64,000 bases of DNA, taken from NCBI GenBank assembly GCA_031291295.1, contig JARLJI010000260.1, forward strand, positions 62,001-126,000, written 5' to 3'. Source of the DNA: Rhodoferax sp. (lineage in GTDB: Bacteria > Pseudomonadota > Gammaproteobacteria > Burkholderiales > Burkholderiaceae_C). How positions within the stretch are numbered: position 1 is the stretch's first letter; each line of letters opens with the position of its first letter. Of the stretch, positions 63,278 through 64,000 are shown piece after piece. The notes beneath the pieces were generated by a model, which saw nothing but the letters and a program-made list of their open reading frames with translations, was not told where the DNA came from and did not search any database. The translations under genes were made by a program, and so were the position numbers.

Positions 63278-64000
63278 GCGTCACCTCTCCATTGCGCGGC
63301 GTGGCCGCCATCGTCGGCGCCAGCCTGGGCGGCGTACCCATGGCGCCGGGACGCAGCGCGCTCGAAATCCTGAGCGAAGCGGTGCATGGCGCGCTGGCCG
63401 ACGCCGGCCTGAAGCTGTCCGATGTCGATGGCCTGTTCACCGGCTCGTCCTATCACTTCCTGGCCGGCCTGTCGGTGGCGGAATACCTGGGCATCCACCC
63501 CCAGTTCTGCGAAGCCACCATGGTAGGTGGCTCGTCCTACGTCGGCCACCTGCTCACTGCGGCCATGGCCCTGCACACCGGCCAGTGCGAAGTGGCGCTG
63601 ATCTGCTACGGCAGCAACCAGGGCTCCGGCTTTGGCAAGCTCAAGTCGATGGCCGAAACGCCCTTGTACGAAGCGCCCTACGAGCCGCGCTACCCGATCT
63701 CCAGCTACGCCCTGGCGGCAGCGCGCCACATGCACCAGTACGGCACCACGCGCGAAGACCTGGCGCACATCGCGGTGGCGGCGCGCCAGTGGGCGCAACT
63801 CAATCCGCTGGCCTACGCACGCGATCCGCTCAGCATCGAGCAGGTGCTGGCTTCGCGTCTGGTGAGCGACCCGCTCTCGGTGCTCGATTGCTGCCTGGTC
63901 ACCGACGGCGGCGGCGCCCTGGTGCTGGTGCGCAGCGATCGGGCGAAAGACTTTCCCAAGCCGCCGGTCTACGTGCTGGGCGCGGCCGCGGCCACCTGGC
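63274..64000 (+). CDS. Thiolase-fold Ltp2-like aldolase (partial, runs off the window)
   Basis: The first 242 codons are present, from ATG 63274 overlapping the DUF35 stop. The SCP-x/Ltp2 pattern is clear: AAIVGASLGGVPM, DVDGLFTGS, EVALICYGSNQGSG, HQYGTTREDLAHIAVAARQWA and LVTDGGGALVLV. Where thiolases have the nucleophile Cys it reads TMVGGSSYVGH, without Cys, as in the paralogue at 31877-33046. It is probably a retro-aldolase for 3-hydroxyacyl-CoA side chains. The C-terminal half lies outside the window. Confidence 0.87.
   Translation, partial: MSVTSPLRGVAAIVGASLGGVPMAPGRSALEILSEAVHGALADAGLKLSDVDGLFTGSSYHFLAGLSVAEYLGIHPQFCEATMVGGSSYVGHLLTAAMALHTGQCEVALICYGSNQGSGFGKLKSMAETPLYEAPYEPRYPISSYALAAARHMHQYGTTREDLAHIAVAARQWAQLNPLAYARDPLSIEQVLASRLVSDPLSVLDCCLVTDGGGALVLVRSDRAKDFPKPPVYVLGAAAATW

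Overview
The window reads as a high-GC betaproteobacterial chromosome segment, most likely Burkholderiales (Comamonadaceae-like). This is inferred from gene content (UbiB-family kinase, Mla remnant, LiuR-like MerR, Ltp2/DUF35 modules) and dense ATGA-overlapped operons. It was assigned by eye, without a database search. It holds about 50 real genes in three blocks.

Block 1 (1-17285, all + strand) is an envelope and export block. A helical phasin-like protein is followed by a UbiB-family kinase-like protein and an unusual fusion of an MGDG-synthase-type glycosyltransferase with a permuted papain-like domain. Next come a patatin-like lipase (frameshifted near its C-terminus), a tripartite RND pump (adaptor, permease, TolC-like channel) and a YbhG/F/S/R-like ABC exporter. 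Most neighbours overlap by 4 bases, so the block looks like one transcription unit for membrane-lipid handling and efflux.

Block 2 (17286-20125) is a scar of mobile DNA. An mlaF fragment and the first codons of a probable mlaE are cut by a decayed IS3-family element that has inverted ends and an AGGT target duplication. That IS carries a nested 318-bp MITE-like element with a TTCAA duplication. A FadR-type GntR regulator with a perfect palindrome upstream follows, then the first 58 codons of a Rieske oxygenase large subunit that run into a tRNA 3'-end-like sequence.

Block 3 (20126-64000) is a large acyl-CoA catabolic region. It starts with a MerR regulator, a frameshifted PAS-GGDEF-EAL protein and a class III CoA-transferase, divergent from an IclR regulator that heads a crotonase and an MmgE/PrpD gene. 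A minus-strand operon (35387 to 28113) encodes a MaoC-like protein, CoA ligase, Ltp2-like aldolase, DUF35 partner, acyl-CoA dehydrogenase, hydrolase, DUF1330-like protein and crotonase. A second, about 18-gene minus-strand operon (56179 to 36321) carries two complete biotin-dependent acyl-CoA carboxylases, an HMG-CoA-lyase-like enzyme, three crotonase or dehydrogenase steps, a metallo-hydrolase, two hotdog thioesterases, an enoyl-CoA-reductase-like SDR, a transglutaminase-like protein, an orphan ABC binding protein (frameshifted), a hydrolase and a divergent acyl-CoA ligase. A plus-strand operon (56340 to the window end) holds a FadH-like reductase, a crotonase, three acyl-CoA dehydrogenases and a second DUF35/Ltp2-like pair.

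Taken together, block 3 should activate a branched or cyclic carboxylic acid to its CoA ester and shorten it by dehydrogenation, hydration, carboxylation, lyase cleavage and retro-aldol cleavage. This resembles parts of the leucine/acyclic-terpene (Liu/Atu) and steroid side-chain (FadE28/29-Ltp2) logics combined. The actual substrate cannot be read from the sequence.
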